Source of the DNA: Methylobacterium sp. B4
Lineage (GTDB): Bacteria > Pseudomonadota > Alphaproteobacteria > Rhizobiales > Beijerinckiaceae
DNA: 64,000 nucleotides
Assembly (NCBI RefSeq): GCF_003201865.1
Contig: NZ_QJJJ01000002.1
Location: forward strand, 62,001-126,000
Reading direction: 5' to 3'
Positions 48,325 through 57,797 of the stretch are shown here, piece after piece. Made by a program: the position numbers and the translations under genes. Numbering within the stretch: the first letter of the stretch is position 1; each line of letters opens with the position of its first letter. The notes beneath the pieces were generated by a model. The model was not told the DNA's origin and ran no database searches. It worked only from the letters and a program-made list of their open reading frames with translations.

Positions 48325-49044
48325 TTATCGCCGCCGCAGCCGCACGTAGAGAGCGCCGGCCCCACCGTGATGGCGCGCCGCCTCCTCGAAGCCGAGGACG
48401 AAACCGCGCAGCTCCGGTCCCCGCAGCCAGTGGGGCACGCTGCGCCGGAGCACGCCGCGCTCCGAGAAGCCGCGCTCCCCAGCGCCGAAGGCCGAGCCCT
48501 CACCGCCCTTGCCGGTCACCACGAGCACGCGGGCATGCCCCGCCGCGCGGCAGCGCAGCAGGAACCCAACCAGGGCGGAATGGGCCTCCGCCTGGTAGAG
48601 GCCGTGCAGGTCGATGCGCGCCTCGATCTCCAGCCTGCCCCGCTCCAGCCCGCGCCGCTCCCGCCGCTCGAGTCCGGGCGTAACCGGGAGGGAGGGCGGT
48701 GGCGCCTGGCCCGGTGCCGGGCCGGTGCGGGCGATCTCGGGGGCGAGATCGCCGAGCTTGAGCGGCTTCCCGACCTTTCGGGACGGGGCCGCCGTGGGGG
48801 ACGGCCGGGCGGGGAAAGGAGCGGGGGGAGGGGTCACCGCCTTCTTCGCGGCCGGCCGCACCGCCGGACGGGACGGAGCGGCCGGGTTCGGCCGCGGCGC
48901 GGCGGCTTTCTCGGGTTCGGGCGGGGGCGGCTTCTTCGGCTTGGCGCGACCGCGCAGGGGGGTGATCAGCTTGGCGATCTCTCCCCAGAGATGGGCTTCC
49001 TCCCGCGAGAGAAGGCGCGCGCGCCGCGGCGGCCGCGCACTCAC
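48325..49044 (-). CDS. Smr-domain protein
   Basis: 239 residues: a basic N-terminus, a long Pro/Ala/Lys-rich linker (about 30-130), and a C-terminal Smr domain (about 150-235) with IDLHGLYQAEAH and VTGKG. Smr proteins are endonucleases acting on stalled ribosomes or branched nucleic acids; which applies is unknown. GTG at 49044 overlaps the mltA stop codon by 4 nt (GTGA). The Smr-MltA-Tim44 arrangement is common near secB in this group (recollection). Confidence 0.88.
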   Translation of the reverse strand: MSARPPRRARLLSREEAHLWGEIAKLITPLRGRAKPKKPPPPEPEKAAAPRPNPAAPSRPAVRPAAKKAVTPPPAPFPARPSPTAAPSRKVGKPLKLGDLAPEIARTGPAPGQAPPPSLPVTPGLERRERRGLERGRLEIEARIDLHGLYQAEAHSALVGFLLRCRAAGHARVLVVTGKGGEGSAFGAGERGFSERGVLRRSVPHWLRGPELRGFVLGFEEAARHHGGAGALYVRLRRR

Positions 49045-50279
49045 GGCCGTCCCGCTCCGGTGGCGGCCTCCGGCGCGGCCGTGTCCTGCGCGGAGGGTTT
49101 GGGGATCAGCACGACGAAGCCCATGCGGTCGTGCAGGTCGCCCGCCGCGCGGCCCGCCGCGGCGCCGGTGCCGACATAGAGATCGCCCCGGGCCGGGCCG
49201 ACGATGGCCGAGCCGGTATCGGCGGCGACGACGAGATGGCCGCGGCCGGGCTGGCCCGGCAGCTTGCCCTCCAGCCAGAACGGCAGGCCGTAGCGCCACA
49301 AGCCTCCATCCACCGCCATGCTGCGGCCGGGGCTCAGGGGAACGCCCGCCGCGCCGGGAGGGCCGAGGGTGGGGTCGGTCACCGGCTCGGTCCGGAAGAA
49401 GATGTAGGAGGCGTTCATCCGCATCAGCCGGCGAGCATGGTCCGGATTGGCGCGCAGCCACGAGGTCCAGCGCTCCAGGCTGAGGCCGTTGATGGGCAGG
49501 TGGCCCTCGGCGACGAGGAGCTTGCCGATCGAGGTATAGGGCTGGCCGTTCTTGCCGTCGTAGAGCACCCGCATCGAGCGGCCGTCGGGCAGTCGGACGC
49601 GGCCGGAGCCCTGAACCTGCAGCACGAAGAGATCGACGGAATCCCGCAGCCACAGGAGCGGCCGGGTGCGGGCGCCGAGCGCCCCGTCCTCGATCGCCGC
49701 ACGGTCGGGATAGGGCACGAGCCCGGTCTCGGTCCGGCGTCCCGCCCGGTAGGCCGGATCGAGGCCGGGCGCCGTCTCGCCGGGGGCGAGGCTGACGAGG
49801 TCGTCGGGCCGGGCCAGGACGGCGGCGGTGTAGCCGGGGCCGGGTTCGAGGGAGCCGGTCAGCTCCGGCTCGAAATAGCCGGTGAGGAAGCCGGCCCTGC
49901 GCTCCGGCTCCGTGCCGGAAGCGGGGCGCACGATGCGGTAGGCCGAGAACCGAGCCTCGAAGAATTTCTTCGCCTCACCCGGCCTCACCGCGGCGGCGCT
50001 CGCGCAGGCTGCCGCGAGATCGGCGGGCGTGCCCGTCACGCCCGCGGCTTGCGGCGGGTTGGGGCCGGGCCCCGCGCAGGTCCGGCGGAAGGCGTCGAGG
50101 GCGGCGCCGGCATCGTCCTCGCGCCAGCCCGGCAGGGCGGCGAGCACGACCGGCTCCAGCACCGCGCCCGGGACTTGCGGGGGCGCGGGGGAGGGTTCGG
50201 CCAGACAGGGGGCCGCAACGGAAACGGCCGCAGCGGCGAGAACCGCTGCGGCCGGAAGGGAAACGCGCCGGGACGGCAT
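49041..50279 (-). CDS. mltA: Membrane-bound lytic murein transglycosylase A
   Basis: Cleaves peptidoglycan glycan strands to form anhydro-muropeptides. 412 residues: signal peptide (AVLAAAAVSVAAPCLA, cleavage near residue 27; the Cys just before the site could be lipidated but the lipobox is poor), the MltA barrel with LTGYFEPELTGS, and a C-terminal 3D domain with VAADTGSAIVGPARGDLYVGTG that carries the catalytic Asp. Translation is coupled to the downstream smr gene. Confidence 0.93.
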   Translation of the reverse strand: MPSRRVSLPAAAVLAAAAVSVAAPCLAEPSPAPPQVPGAVLEPVVLAALPGWREDDAGAALDAFRRTCAGPGPNPPQAAGVTGTPADLAAACASAAAVRPGEAKKFFEARFSAYRIVRPASGTEPERRAGFLTGYFEPELTGSLEPGPGYTAAVLARPDDLVSLAPGETAPGLDPAYRAGRRTETGLVPYPDRAAIEDGALGARTRPLLWLRDSVDLFVLQVQGSGRVRLPDGRSMRVLYDGKNGQPYTSIGKLLVAEGHLPINGLSLERWTSWLRANPDHARRLMRMNASYIFFRTEPVTDPTLGPPGAAGVPLSPGRSMAVDGGLWRYGLPFWLEGKLPGQPGRGHLVVAADTGSAIVGPARGDLYVGTGAAAGRAAGDLHDRMGFVVLIPKPSAQDTAAPEAATGAGRP

Positions 50280-50290
50280 GACGGAACCGA

Positions 50291-51007
50291 TCAGCCGCCC
50301 GCGTCGGTGGCGACGAGCTGCCAGTTCGGATCGCGCGAGCCCAGCGTGCGGGCGAAGGTCCAGACGTCGGGCACCTCGACGCCGGTCTCGGCATTGCCGT
50401 CGATCACCTTGCCCTCCGCGTCGCGGGTGGCGGTGATGAGGTTCGAGAGGAAGCGCACGGTGACCTGCGCGACGCGGTTCTTCACCTCGACGGCGACCAT
50501 CTCGGCCTTGTCGATGGAGATGAAGGTGGTCTCCACGGTCTCGTGGCGCTTCTCGCGCTCCGAGATCGCCCGCTCGAAGCCCTCGCAGACCTCCCGGGAC
50601 AGCAGCGCGCGCAGGGTCTTGCGGTCCCCCTTGGCGAAGGCGATGACGATGGCCTCGTAGGCTCCCTTCGCTCCTTCCAGGAAAGCGCGGGGCTCGAAGG
50701 CCGGCTCGACCTGAACCACCTGCTCCAGGCCGCGGGCGACCGCCGAGCCCGGCTCGGCGATGCCGCGCCAGTCGCGCGGGGCGGTCTGCACCGCGGCGCC
50801 GGCCTGGGCGCGGTCCGCGCCGGGCAGACGCACCACGTTGTCGCCCTCGCCCCGTCCGGCCTGCGGCTCGGTGCGGTTGCGCTCGACCGGCCGGAAGGGC
50901 GAGCGCTCCGTGCCGGTCTTCTGGCCGAGCACCGAGCGCAGCCGCCAGATCACGAAGACGGCCAGCGCCAGGAAGATCAGGGTCGTTACGTCGAAGGAAT
51001 CCTGCAT
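50291..51007 (-). CDS. Tim44/TimA family inner-membrane protein
   Basis: 238 residues: one N-terminal transmembrane helix (about 8-26, TTLIFLALAVFVIWRLRS), a linker, and a C-terminal Tim44-like domain (about 100-235) of the NTF2 fold with KTLRALLSREVCEGF and VRFLSNLITATRDAEG. ATG 51007 gives this topology. Bacterial Tim44-like proteins are thought to help membrane protein handling, and the gene lies just before secB on the opposite strand. Confidence 0.9.
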   Translation of the reverse strand: MQDSFDVTTLIFLALAVFVIWRLRSVLGQKTGTERSPFRPVERNRTEPQAGRGEGDNVVRLPGADRAQAGAAVQTAPRDWRGIAEPGSAVARGLEQVVQVEPAFEPRAFLEGAKGAYEAIVIAFAKGDRKTLRALLSREVCEGFERAISEREKRHETVETTFISIDKAEMVAVEVKNRVAQVTVRFLSNLITATRDAEGKVIDGNAETGVEVPDVWTFARTLGSRDPNWQLVATDAGG

Positions 51008-51499
51008 CACCGATCCGAATCGTGACCGTCGCACGCGTGAGTCCGGCGCCCGAAGGCTGCGCGGACGAGGGGTCCGTCCCGTGATCCCGCCCGCCATGCT
51101 CCGGAAGATGGTTCGCGAAGGCCCCGCCGGCGGGCGGCGGAACCTGTCGCGAAACGGCTCTTAGCCGAGGGCGGCGCGGGGATCGAGCCGGGACGAGATG
51201 TCTTGCAAGGCGCTCTTGGCCGTTTGTCTCCGACTGCCAAAGTCCGTGACCTTATCGTGATATGGGCCGGCCTGCGAGCGATTCCAGGCAAGCCGGCGAG
51301 ACGGGCCCCCGCGTCCCATTCACGCGCGGTCGAGAACCGGGCTCGAACGTGCTGCCGGCGCCCCGGGGCCGAGGGCGCCCGCATCGCCCGGGTTCGGCTT
51401 GTTCACGCGGTACGGGCATGGTAGCCGCAGCCCGCGCCGAAGGGGCGCTCGTGCGCTTCTTCAGAACCCGCGCACGACGACGCGAGGAGGAGAGACGCC
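51008..51499. other. Divergent intergenic region between the Tim44-like gene and secB
   Basis: 492 nt, GC-rich, without a credible gene. fxsA, which often lies here in relatives, is absent. I found no convincing operator; secB's ribosome site (GAGGAGGAGAG) begins near 51485. Confidence 0.45.
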
Positions 51500-52012
51500 A
51501 TGGCCGATACCGCGGCACCCAACGGCAACGGCGCACAGACCGAGGATCTCGCGCCCGCGATCAACGCGCTGGCGCAGTATGCCAAGGACCTCTCCTTCGA
51601 GAACCCGAACGCGCCGCGCTCCCTGCAGCCGCAGGAGGGCGGGCCTCAGATCAACATTCAGGTCAACGTCAACGCCCAGCAGATCGCCGAGGCCGATTTC
51701 GAGGTCGAGCTGACGCTGGAGGGCGACGCCAAGATCAAGAACGAGGTGCTGTTCGCCTTCGAGCTGAAATATGCCGGCATCTTCCGCATGCGCAACATCC
51801 CGCAGGACCAGATCCATCCGGCCGTGATGATCGAGTGCCCGCGCCTGCTCTTCCCCTTCGCGCGCCAGATCGTCGCCGAGGCGGTGCGCAACGGCGGCTT
51901 CCCGCCTCTCTACATCGACCCGATCGATTTCGTCGGCCTCTACCGTCAGAAGATGATGGAAGCCCAGGGCGCCGAGGGCGCTGCGGGACCGAACGCGCCG
52001 CTCGCCTCCTGA
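51500..52012 (+). CDS. secB: Protein-export chaperone SecB
   Basis: Tetrameric cytosolic chaperone holding precursors unfolded for SecA. 170 residues with a polar N-terminal extension, then [30 protein letters not shown] and AGIFRM characteristic of SecB, and [29 protein letters not shown] at the conserved core. It is followed by a textbook terminator and preceded by a strong purine-rich ribosome site. Confidence 0.96.
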   Translation: MADTAAPNGNGAQTEDLAPAINALAQYAKDLSFENPNAPRSLQPQEGGPQINIQVNVNAQQIAEADFEVELTLEGDAKIKNEVLFAFELKYAGIFRMRNIPQDQIHPAVMIECPRLLFPFARQIVAEAVRNGGFPPLYIDPIDFVGLYRQKMMEAQGAEGAAGPNAPLAS

Positions 52013-52062
52013 GGCGGGACCCGGCTCCGGCCGGACGGCGAAACCGGTTCGAACACGGCACG

Positions 52063-52088
52063 GGGCTCCGCGATGCGGGGCCCTTTTT
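52063..52088 (+). terminator. Rho-independent terminator of secB
   Basis: GGGCTCCGC / GCGGGGCCC is a 9-bp stem with one G-U pair and a GAT loop, followed directly by TTTTT. It is the clearest intrinsic terminator in the window, 51 nt after the secB stop. Confidence 0.85.
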
Positions 52089-52204
52089 CGTTGCGGCCTC
52101 GCGGCGAACCCGCACGGGGCGGGAGACCGGATGGGCCCTGCAAGCGTTGCAAGGAGCGCGGCGGTGCGTTAGGCGCCCGCCCCCGGATCAGCCCCAAGGA
52201 CAGC

Positions 52205-53449
52205 ATGGCGCCCACCACCCACCTTGCCCTGATCAATGTCTTCATCGGCGACATCCAGGGCGGGCTCGGGCCGTTTCTCGGCACGTGGCTCGCGCAGATG
52301 CGGCAGTGGAGCCCGTCGCAGGTCGGGCTCGTCACCACGTTGGTGGGCGCGGGCACGCTGCTGCTCAGCGGCCCCTTCGGCGCACTCGTCGATCGGCTCG
52401 GGCGGCCGCGCCTGCTCATCGTGATCGCCTGCGCCGCGATCCTCGCCGGCACGCTGCTCTTGATGCCGGCTCATTCCTTCCTGCCGGTGCTCGCCGCGCA
52501 GTTCCTCGCCGCCGCGGGCGGAACACTGCTGCTGCTCGCGGTGACCGCGCTGACGCTCGGCGTCGTCGGCAAGGACGCCTTCCCGCGCCAGCAGGGCCGC
52601 AACCAGGCCTTCAACCATGTCGGCATCCTGATCGCCGCCGGCCTCATCACCGTCGGCACCGCCCGGTTCGGGCCGGAGATCGCCTTCTGGGTGCTCGGCA
52701 CGATGGCGGCGGCGGCCATCGCCGCCACCTTGGCCATGCCCGCGCACGCCTTCAACGGGCGCCGGGCCGCGGGCTGGAAGGAGGAGGACGAGGCGGCACC
52801 GGCCCGCTCCTCCTACACCCAGGTCTTCACCAACAAGCGGCTGCTCGTGCTCGCCGTGGCACTCGCCCTGTTCCAGCTCGGCAACGGCGGCATGCTGACC
52901 CTGCTCGGGCAGAAGCTCGTGCACACCGCCGACAATCCCACCGCCTGGACCGCCCGCTACGTCATGGTGGCGCAATTGGTGATGGTGCCCGTGGCGCTGG
53001 CCGCCGGCTCGCTCGCCGACCGGCGCGGCCGGCGACAGCTCCTCATCGCCGCCTGTGTCGCCCTGCCCATCCGGGCGGCGCTCTCGGCCTTCGTCGACGA
53101 TCCGTACTGGCTCATCACCGCCGAAATCCTCGACGGCGTGGCCTCGGGCATCATCGGTGTGGCGGTCCCGGTGGTCGTGGCCGACCTGACCTGGGGCTCG
53201 GGCCGCACCCAGACCGCGCTCGGCACCGTCAACGCCGTGCAGGGTGCGGGCGGCGCGCTCTCGGCCTGGTACGGCGGTCTCGCCCAGGGCTGGTTCGGCT
53301 GGTCGGGCGCCTTCCTGGCGCTCGGCGCGGCCGGCATCGGCGCGCTCGTCCTGGTCTGGTGGCTCGCCGCCACCACCGAGGAGAGCCCGTCCCGCCGCCG
53401 CCGCACCCGCCGGGCGGAGCGGCTGCGCGCCGCCGAGGGGTCGGCCTGA
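52205..53449 (+). CDS. Major facilitator superfamily transporter
   Basis: 414 residues and about twelve hydrophobic segments. The intracellular loop between helices 2 and 3 has the MFS motif variant GALVDRLGRPR, and the second half GSLADRRGRRQ. The first residues resemble a signal-anchor-like first helix (LALINVFIGDIQGGLG). The substrate cannot be inferred. ATG 52205 has AAGGA about 5 nt upstream. It lies 117 nt after the secB terminator. Confidence 0.9.
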   Translation: MAPTTHLALINVFIGDIQGGLGPFLGTWLAQMRQWSPSQVGLVTTLVGAGTLLLSGPFGALVDRLGRPRLLIVIACAAILAGTLLLMPAHSFLPVLAAQFLAAAGGTLLLLAVTALTLGVVGKDAFPRQQGRNQAFNHVGILIAAGLITVGTARFGPEIAFWVLGTMAAAAIAATLAMPAHAFNGRRAAGWKEEDEAAPARSSYTQVFTNKRLLVLAVALALFQLGNGGMLTLLGQKLVHTADNPTAWTARYVMVAQLVMVPVALAAGSLADRRGRRQLLIAACVALPIRAALSAFVDDPYWLITAEILDGVASGIIGVAVPVVVADLTWGSGRTQTALGTVNAVQGAGGALSAWYGGLAQGWFGWSGAFLALGAAGIGALVLVWWLAATTEESPSRRRRTRRAERLRAAEGSA

Positions 53450-53524
53450 TCGCAGGATCCGATCCCCAGAACAGGCTGGCGTCCCGCCGGTTCACCGGGC
53501 GGCCTTCTCGGCCACGAGGTGTCC

Positions 53525-54028
53525 ATGGCCCGAATTCAGGACGACGACAGCGGACGAACCATCCGGGCCTACGAGCCGCGGGCGGTGCCCTGGCTCAGCG
53601 TCGTGTTCGGCTACGGGCCGATGCTGCCCTTCGTCGCCGGGGCGGTGCTGGTCTGGCTGCTGCCGGCCGGGGCGGCCGAGGCGGTCTTCACCCTGACCCT
53701 GCTCTGGGGCTGCGCGATCCTGCTGTTCCTGTCGGGCGTGCGCCGCGGCGTCAGCTTCCGCACCGAGGGCGGCGCGAGGCCGGCGCAGATCCTCACGATG
53801 CTGAGCCTGTTCCTGCTCGGCTACGGTGCCCTGCTCGCCTTCGCCCTCGGCAAGCCGGCCATCGCGCTCGGCCTGCTGATGGCCGGCTTCACCGAGATCA
53901 CGATCCTCGACCCCATCGCCGCCCGCCGCGGCGAGGCGCCCCTGTTCTTCGAGCGCCTGCGGCCCGCGCAGATCCCCCTGGCGGTGCTCGGCCTCGGGGC
54001 GCTCCTGGCCTACCGCCTGACGCTCTGA
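53525..54028 (+). CDS. DUF3429 family membrane protein
   Basis: 167 residues with a cytosolic N-terminus and about five hydrophobic segments, including VVFGYGPMLPFVAGAVLVWLL and ILLFLSGVRRGVSF. This fits the DUF3429 family of unknown function. It follows the MFS gene by 75 nt and precedes csaA by 74 nt on the same strand. Confidence 0.8.
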   Translation: MARIQDDDSGRTIRAYEPRAVPWLSVVFGYGPMLPFVAGAVLVWLLPAGAAEAVFTLTLLWGCAILLFLSGVRRGVSFRTEGGARPAQILTMLSLFLLGYGALLAFALGKPAIALGLLMAGFTEITILDPIAARRGEAPLFFERLRPAQIPLAVLGLGALLAYRLTL

Positions 54029-54102
54029 GCCTCCGTTGAGGATGATTGGAGAATGTCGGCGGCTTTCGTAGAACGCCGCACCGCCAGCACTCCGACCGGC
54101 CC

Positions 54103-54474
54103 ATGCACGTCAGCCACGATCCCACCGCCCCGGAATCCGAGAAGATCGGCTTCGACGCCTTCCTCGCCGTCGACATCCGCGTCGGCACCGTCGTCTCGGC
54201 GGAAGCCTTTCCCGAGGCGCGAAAAGCCGCGATCAAGCTCGTGATCGATTTCGGACCGGTGATCGGCACCAAGCGCTCCAGCGCGCAGATCACGGAGCAT
54301 TACGCGCCCGGGACGCTGGTGGGCCGGCAGGTCGCGGCGGTGGTGAACTTCCCGCCGCGCCAGATCGGGAAGTTCCTGTCGGAGGTGCTGACGCTGGGCT
54401 TTGCCGACGAGGCGGGCGCCGTCGTCCTGTTCGCCCCCGACCGGCCGGTGCCCGACGGCAGCCGCCTGTTCTAG
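54103..54474 (+). CDS. csaA: tRNA-binding protein (CsaA type)
   Basis: 123 residues forming an oligonucleotide-binding fold: FDAFLAVDIRVGTVVSAEAFPEARKAAIKL, then KRSSAQITEHY, GRQVAAVVNFPPRQIG. These are the CsaA/EMAP-II features. CsaA is described as an export-related chaperone in Bacillus and binds tRNA; the proximity to secB is suggestive but not evidence. ATG 54103 was preferred to an upstream ATG at 54046. Confidence 0.92.
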   Translation: MHVSHDPTAPESEKIGFDAFLAVDIRVGTVVSAEAFPEARKAAIKLVIDFGPVIGTKRSSAQITEHYAPGTLVGRQVAAVVNFPPRQIGKFLSEVLTLGFADEAGAVVLFAPDRPVPDGSRLF

Positions 54475-54555
54475 AGCGCCGTTCGGGTTGCCGCCTCACG
54501 GCCGCCTGCGATAGAGCCGGGTTTCCCTTCAAGAACCGCTCCGATCGGCGACGAT

Positions 54556-56067
54556 ATGGCCAAGGCCGAGACCCTGAAACCCCGCCTGCCGCGCGGCTTC
54601 CCCGACCGGCATGAGGCCGACATCCTCGCTCAGGGGCGTATGCTGGACACGATCCGGCAGACCTTCGAGCTCTACGGCTTCGAGGCGCTGGAGACGCCCT
54701 TCGTCGAGTACACCGAGTCGCTGGGGAAGTTCCTGCCGGATCTCGACCGGCCGAACGAAGGCGTCTTTTCGTTCCAGGACGACGACGAGCAATGGCTCTC
54801 GCTCCGCTACGACCTGACGGCACCGCTGGCCCGCCACGTCGCCGAAAACTTCGACGCGATCCCCAAACCCTATCGCAGCTATCGGGCGGGCTACGTCTTC
54901 CGCAACGAGAAGCCGGGACCGGGCCGCTTCCGCCAATTCATGCAGTTCGACGCCGACATCGTCGGTGCCGCCTCCGTCGCGGCGGATGCCGAGACCTGCA
55001 TGCTGATGGCCGACACGCTGGAGCGCCTCGGGCTCGCCGGCCAGTACGTGGTCAAGGTCAACAATCGCAAAGTGCTGGACGGGGTGATGGAGGCGATCGG
55101 CCTCGCCGGTCCCGACAAGGCGGGCCAGAGGCTCACCGTTCTGCGCGCCATCGACAAGCTCGACCGCCTCGGCGCGGACGGCGTGCGCCTGCTGCTCGGC
55201 CCCGGCCGCAAGGACGAGAGCGGCGACTTCACCAAGGGCGCCGGTCTTTCGGACGCCGCCATCGAGCGCATCCTGGCCTATGTCGGCTTCGAGGCGAGCC
55301 CGCACGAGGGCGCCGACCGGATGGCATTCTGGGAGAAGTTCTTCGGCTCCTGGCAGGAGGTCGTCGGCACGTCCGAGACCGGCCGGGAGGGCATCGCCGA
55401 ATTGCACGCGATCATGCGCCTGTGCGAGGCGGCGGGCTACGGCCACGACCGGGTGCGGGCCGACCCGAGCGTGGTGCGCGGGCTCGAATACTATACCGGC
55501 CCCGTCTACGAGGCGGAGCTGACCTTCCCCGTCACCAACGAGGACGGCCAGACCGTGCGCTTCGGCTCGGTGGCGGGCGGCGGACGCTACGACGGCCTCG
55601 TCGGGCGCTTCCGCAGCGAGCCGGTGCCGGCGACCGGCTTCTCCATCGGCGTCTCGCGCCTGTTCTCGGCGCTGCGGCTGACTAAGAGCCCGCTCGTCGA
55701 GGGCGCGGCCAAGCCCGGTCCCGTCGTCGTGCTGGTTCTGGATCGTGAGAACATCGCCGAATATCAGGCGCTGGTCACGCGCCTGCGCGCCGAAAACATC
55801 CGGGCCGAACTCTATCTCGGCGCGGCCGGGATGAAGGCGCAGATGAAATATGCCGACCGGCGCCGGGCACCTGCGGTGGTGATCCAGGGCTCGAACGAGC
55901 GCGAGGCCGGCGAGGTCCAGATCAAGGACCTGATCGAAGGCGCACGCAAGGCAGAGGCGATCGCCAGCAACGCCGAGTGGAAGGCCTCGCGTCCCGCGCA
56001 GGTCTCGGTGCCGGTGGAGCGGATGGTCGAAGCGGTCCGCGAGGTCCTGGCCCTCCATTTCGGGTGA
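54556..56067 (+). CDS. hisS: Histidyl-tRNA synthetase (alphaproteobacterial form)
   Basis: Class II synthetase. 503 residues, longer than E. coli HisS (424). Motif 1/2 regions: [15 protein letters not shown] and [22 protein letters not shown], histidine A motif [15 protein letters not shown], and [11 protein letters not shown]; a C-terminal anticodon-binding domain follows. In alphaproteobacteria this divergent HisRS is known to charge tRNA-His that lacks the extra G-1. The sequence resembles the eukaryote-like loop more than the E. coli one. Convergent with the next gene through a strong hairpin. Confidence 0.95.
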   Translation: MAKAETLKPRLPRGFPDRHEADILAQGRMLDTIRQTFELYGFEALETPFVEYTESLGKFLPDLDRPNEGVFSFQDDDEQWLSLRYDLTAPLARHVAENFDAIPKPYRSYRAGYVFRNEKPGPGRFRQFMQFDADIVGAASVAADAETCMLMADTLERLGLAGQYVVKVNNRKVLDGVMEAIGLAGPDKAGQRLTVLRAIDKLDRLGADGVRLLLGPGRKDESGDFTKGAGLSDAAIERILAYVGFEASPHEGADRMAFWEKFFGSWQEVVGTSETGREGIAELHAIMRLCEAAGYGHDRVRADPSVVRGLEYYTGPVYEAELTFPVTNEDGQTVRFGSVAGGGRYDGLVGRFRSEPVPATGFSIGVSRLFSALRLTKSPLVEGAAKPGPVVVLVLDRENIAEYQALVTRLRAENIRAELYLGAAGMKAQMKYADRRRAPAVVIQGSNEREAGEVQIKDLIEGARKAEAIASNAEWKASRPAQVSVPVERMVEAVREVLALHFG

Positions 56068-56110
56068 GGCGAGAGGGAGCCAGGCCGCTCGCGATGACGG
56101 CGGAGGAGAA

Positions 56111-56134
56111 GCCGGGAGCTTTAGTGCTCCCGGC
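56111..56134. terminator. Bidirectional terminator between hisS and the envelope cluster
   Basis: GCCGGGAGC (56111-56119) and GCTCCCGGC (56126-56134), a perfect 9-bp GC-rich stem with a 6-nt TTTAGT loop, lying between convergent stop codons. Confidence 0.65.
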
Positions 56135-56145
56135 AATGCTTCGTC

Positions 56146-56922
56146 TTAGAGCCGATGCGCCGTCCGCTCGGTCGCGTCGTAGCCCGCGGTCGGGCCGGAA
56201 GCCGGCTCGGCCTGCGGCGCGCCGGCGCGCTTGACCGCCGCGTCGAGGTTTTCGGGGTCGAGGGCCGTCTCGACGAAGGCGCGGCCGCGATGGGTCAGGT
56301 CGCGGGCGTAGCGGATGCCCTGGTCGCGCAGGTCGTCGGCGTAGGGGCCGAGCGCCTGATCCTCCTGCCGGGTGCGCGGCAGCAGCGCGCCGAGCAGCAG
56401 GCCCGCGGCGAGGCCGACCACGCCGACGAGGAGCGGGTTCTCGGAGACGAACTGCTCCGTGGCGGTGCGCCCCTCGTGCAAGCGGCGGGTGCCGCGATCC
56501 GCGAGGTCGGCGGCGCGGCGGCGCTGCGTCTCGTAGCGGTCCTCGGCCCAGGAGCGGGCATCCTCGTAGGCCTCGCCCGCCCGGTCGCGCGCGGCGCGAA
56601 CGGTGTCGCCGGCCTGGGCCCGGGCGGAATCGGCGGCGCCGGTGACCCGGTCCTTCAGTTCGGAAGCCTTGCTTGCGGCCTGATCGCGCAGGTCGCGCGC
56701 CGTCTCGGAGGCCTGCTCGGTCGTGTCCTGCAGGCCGGCCTGGAGACGGGCATTGGCCTCGCGGCCCGCCGCGGTCGCACGGTCCGCGGTGCTGTGGAGG
56801 CTGTGTTCGACGCCGGCCTCGCGGGGCATGCCGGAGCGGCCGGCGATGTTCTCGGGCAGGGTCTCGATGGGCGCGCCGACCGGCGGCGTGGTCGGGCCTT
56901 GATGATTGGGTCCTTGGCTCAT
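56146..56922 (-). CDS. Ala-rich LEA-like protein with C-terminal membrane helix
   Basis: 258 residues. A long amphipathic, Ala/Arg/Glu-rich segment (about 40-140; SKASELKDRVTGAADSARAQ) has the low-complexity helical repeat of LEA-like or apolipoprotein-like stress proteins; then a hydrophobic anchor (about 165-185, NPLLVGVVGLAAGLLLGALL) as in the ElaB/DUF883-type tail, and a polar end. ATG 56922 has TGGAG 5 nt before. It is the last gene of a four-gene cluster of small membrane proteins. Function unknown. Confidence 0.8.
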   Translation of the reverse strand: MSQGPNHQGPTTPPVGAPIETLPENIAGRSGMPREAGVEHSLHSTADRATAAGREANARLQAGLQDTTEQASETARDLRDQAASKASELKDRVTGAADSARAQAGDTVRAARDRAGEAYEDARSWAEDRYETQRRRAADLADRGTRRLHEGRTATEQFVSENPLLVGVVGLAAGLLLGALLPRTRQEDQALGPYADDLRDQGIRYARDLTHRGRAFVETALDPENLDAAVKRAGAPQAEPASGPTAGYDATERTAHRL

Positions 56923-56983
56923 GATGGGCTCCATGTCCGTGAAGGCCGTCGGCGCGGGGATTCGCGCGCGGCTCCTGGATCGG

Positions 56984-57379
56984 TCAGACCTGACGCTCGG
57001 GCGGCAGGTCGTGGGCGGGGCGTCCGCCGGGGGCGTCGGGATCGTAGGTGCGGTCGGCCCCCGTCACGGTGACGGGCTTGACCTCCACCGGCACGACGGC
57101 CCGGGTGGCGGGGCGGGCGGCCGGGTGCCGGGCCGTCCGCATTCCGTTGAGCAGGAGGCCGACGCCCGCCGCGATCAGCAGCACCGGCACGGGGTTGCGC
57201 CGCACCGCCTCCAGGGCGTCGTCGTAGACGCCGCTGTAGGGCGTGCGCCGGGCCGAGCCGAGCATCTCGTCGACGAGGCTCGACGCGTTCAGCCGACCCT
57301 GAATCCGGTCGATGGTCTCGTCGAGCCGGGCGCGGCTCTGCTCGATGTCCTTCTCGAGGTCCGAGATCGATTCGCTCAT
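56984..57379 (-). CDS. DUF3618 family membrane protein
   Basis: 131 residues. The N-terminus SDLEKDIEQSRARLDETIDRIQGRL is the DUF3618 signature: a heptad-like helix that probably pairs with membrane partners. One hydrophobic helix follows (VPVLLIAAGVGLLLNGM), then a basic Pro-rich tail. It overlaps the upstream holin-like gene by 4 nt. Unknown function. Confidence 0.88.
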   Translation of the reverse strand: MSESISDLEKDIEQSRARLDETIDRIQGRLNASSLVDEMLGSARRTPYSGVYDDALEAVRRNPVPVLLIAAGVGLLLNGMRTARHPAARPATRAVVPVEVKPVTVTGADRTYDPDAPGGRPAHDLPPERQV

Positions 57380-57786
57380 CCCGAAACCCTTTCCGTCAGC
57401 GCGCGGGCATCCTGCCGGACCTGCCGCGTGGTCCGGGTCGGGGCGAGGTTGGACAGCGACATCGCCCGGGCGCCGATCACGCCGAGCACGATCGCCACGA
57501 GCAGCATGCCGCCGCCCACGATCAGGGCCGCCAGCCACTCGGAGCCCACGAGCGTCGCGACGTACTTCACCAGCGCACCGATCAGCACCAGCATCGCCGT
57601 GACCGCGAACACTGCGGCGAGCACCATCATCGCGAGGCCGACGAACAGCGAGCGGACGTTGTTCGTCATCTCCGTGCGGAAGAGGGCGATCTCCTTGCTG
57701 GCGAGTTCGCTCGCCTCGCGCAGGGCGTCGGCGACGAGCCCCTGGATGGAGGAGGAGGGGGGTGGGGGAGGGGGAGGGCTCGTCAT
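57376..57786 (-). CDS. Putative phage-holin-superfamily (Actinobacterial holin-X) membrane protein
   Basis: 136 residues: a Pro-rich N-terminal segment, an amphipathic helix (LREASELASKEIALFRTEM), and two transmembrane helices (about 55-75 and 85-105). The pattern is that of the Phage_holin_3_6 superfamily common in chromosomal stress clusters; it is not evidence for a prophage. Its stop codon overlaps the DUF3618 start (ATGA), so these two are coupled. Confidence 0.85.
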   Translation of the reverse strand: MTSPPPPPPPSSSIQGLVADALREASELASKEIALFRTEMTNNVRSLFVGLAMMVLAAVFAVTAMLVLIGALVKYVATLVGSEWLAALIVGGGMLLVAIVLGVIGARAMSLSNLAPTRTTRQVRQDARALTERVSG

Positions 57787-57797
57787 CGTGCGTCCCC

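Noticed and set aside
57376..57786. Prophage fragment suggested by a holin-like gene
   Set aside because: No integrase, terminase, capsid, tail or lysin genes in the surroundings; the neighbours are DUF3618 and Ala-rich proteins.
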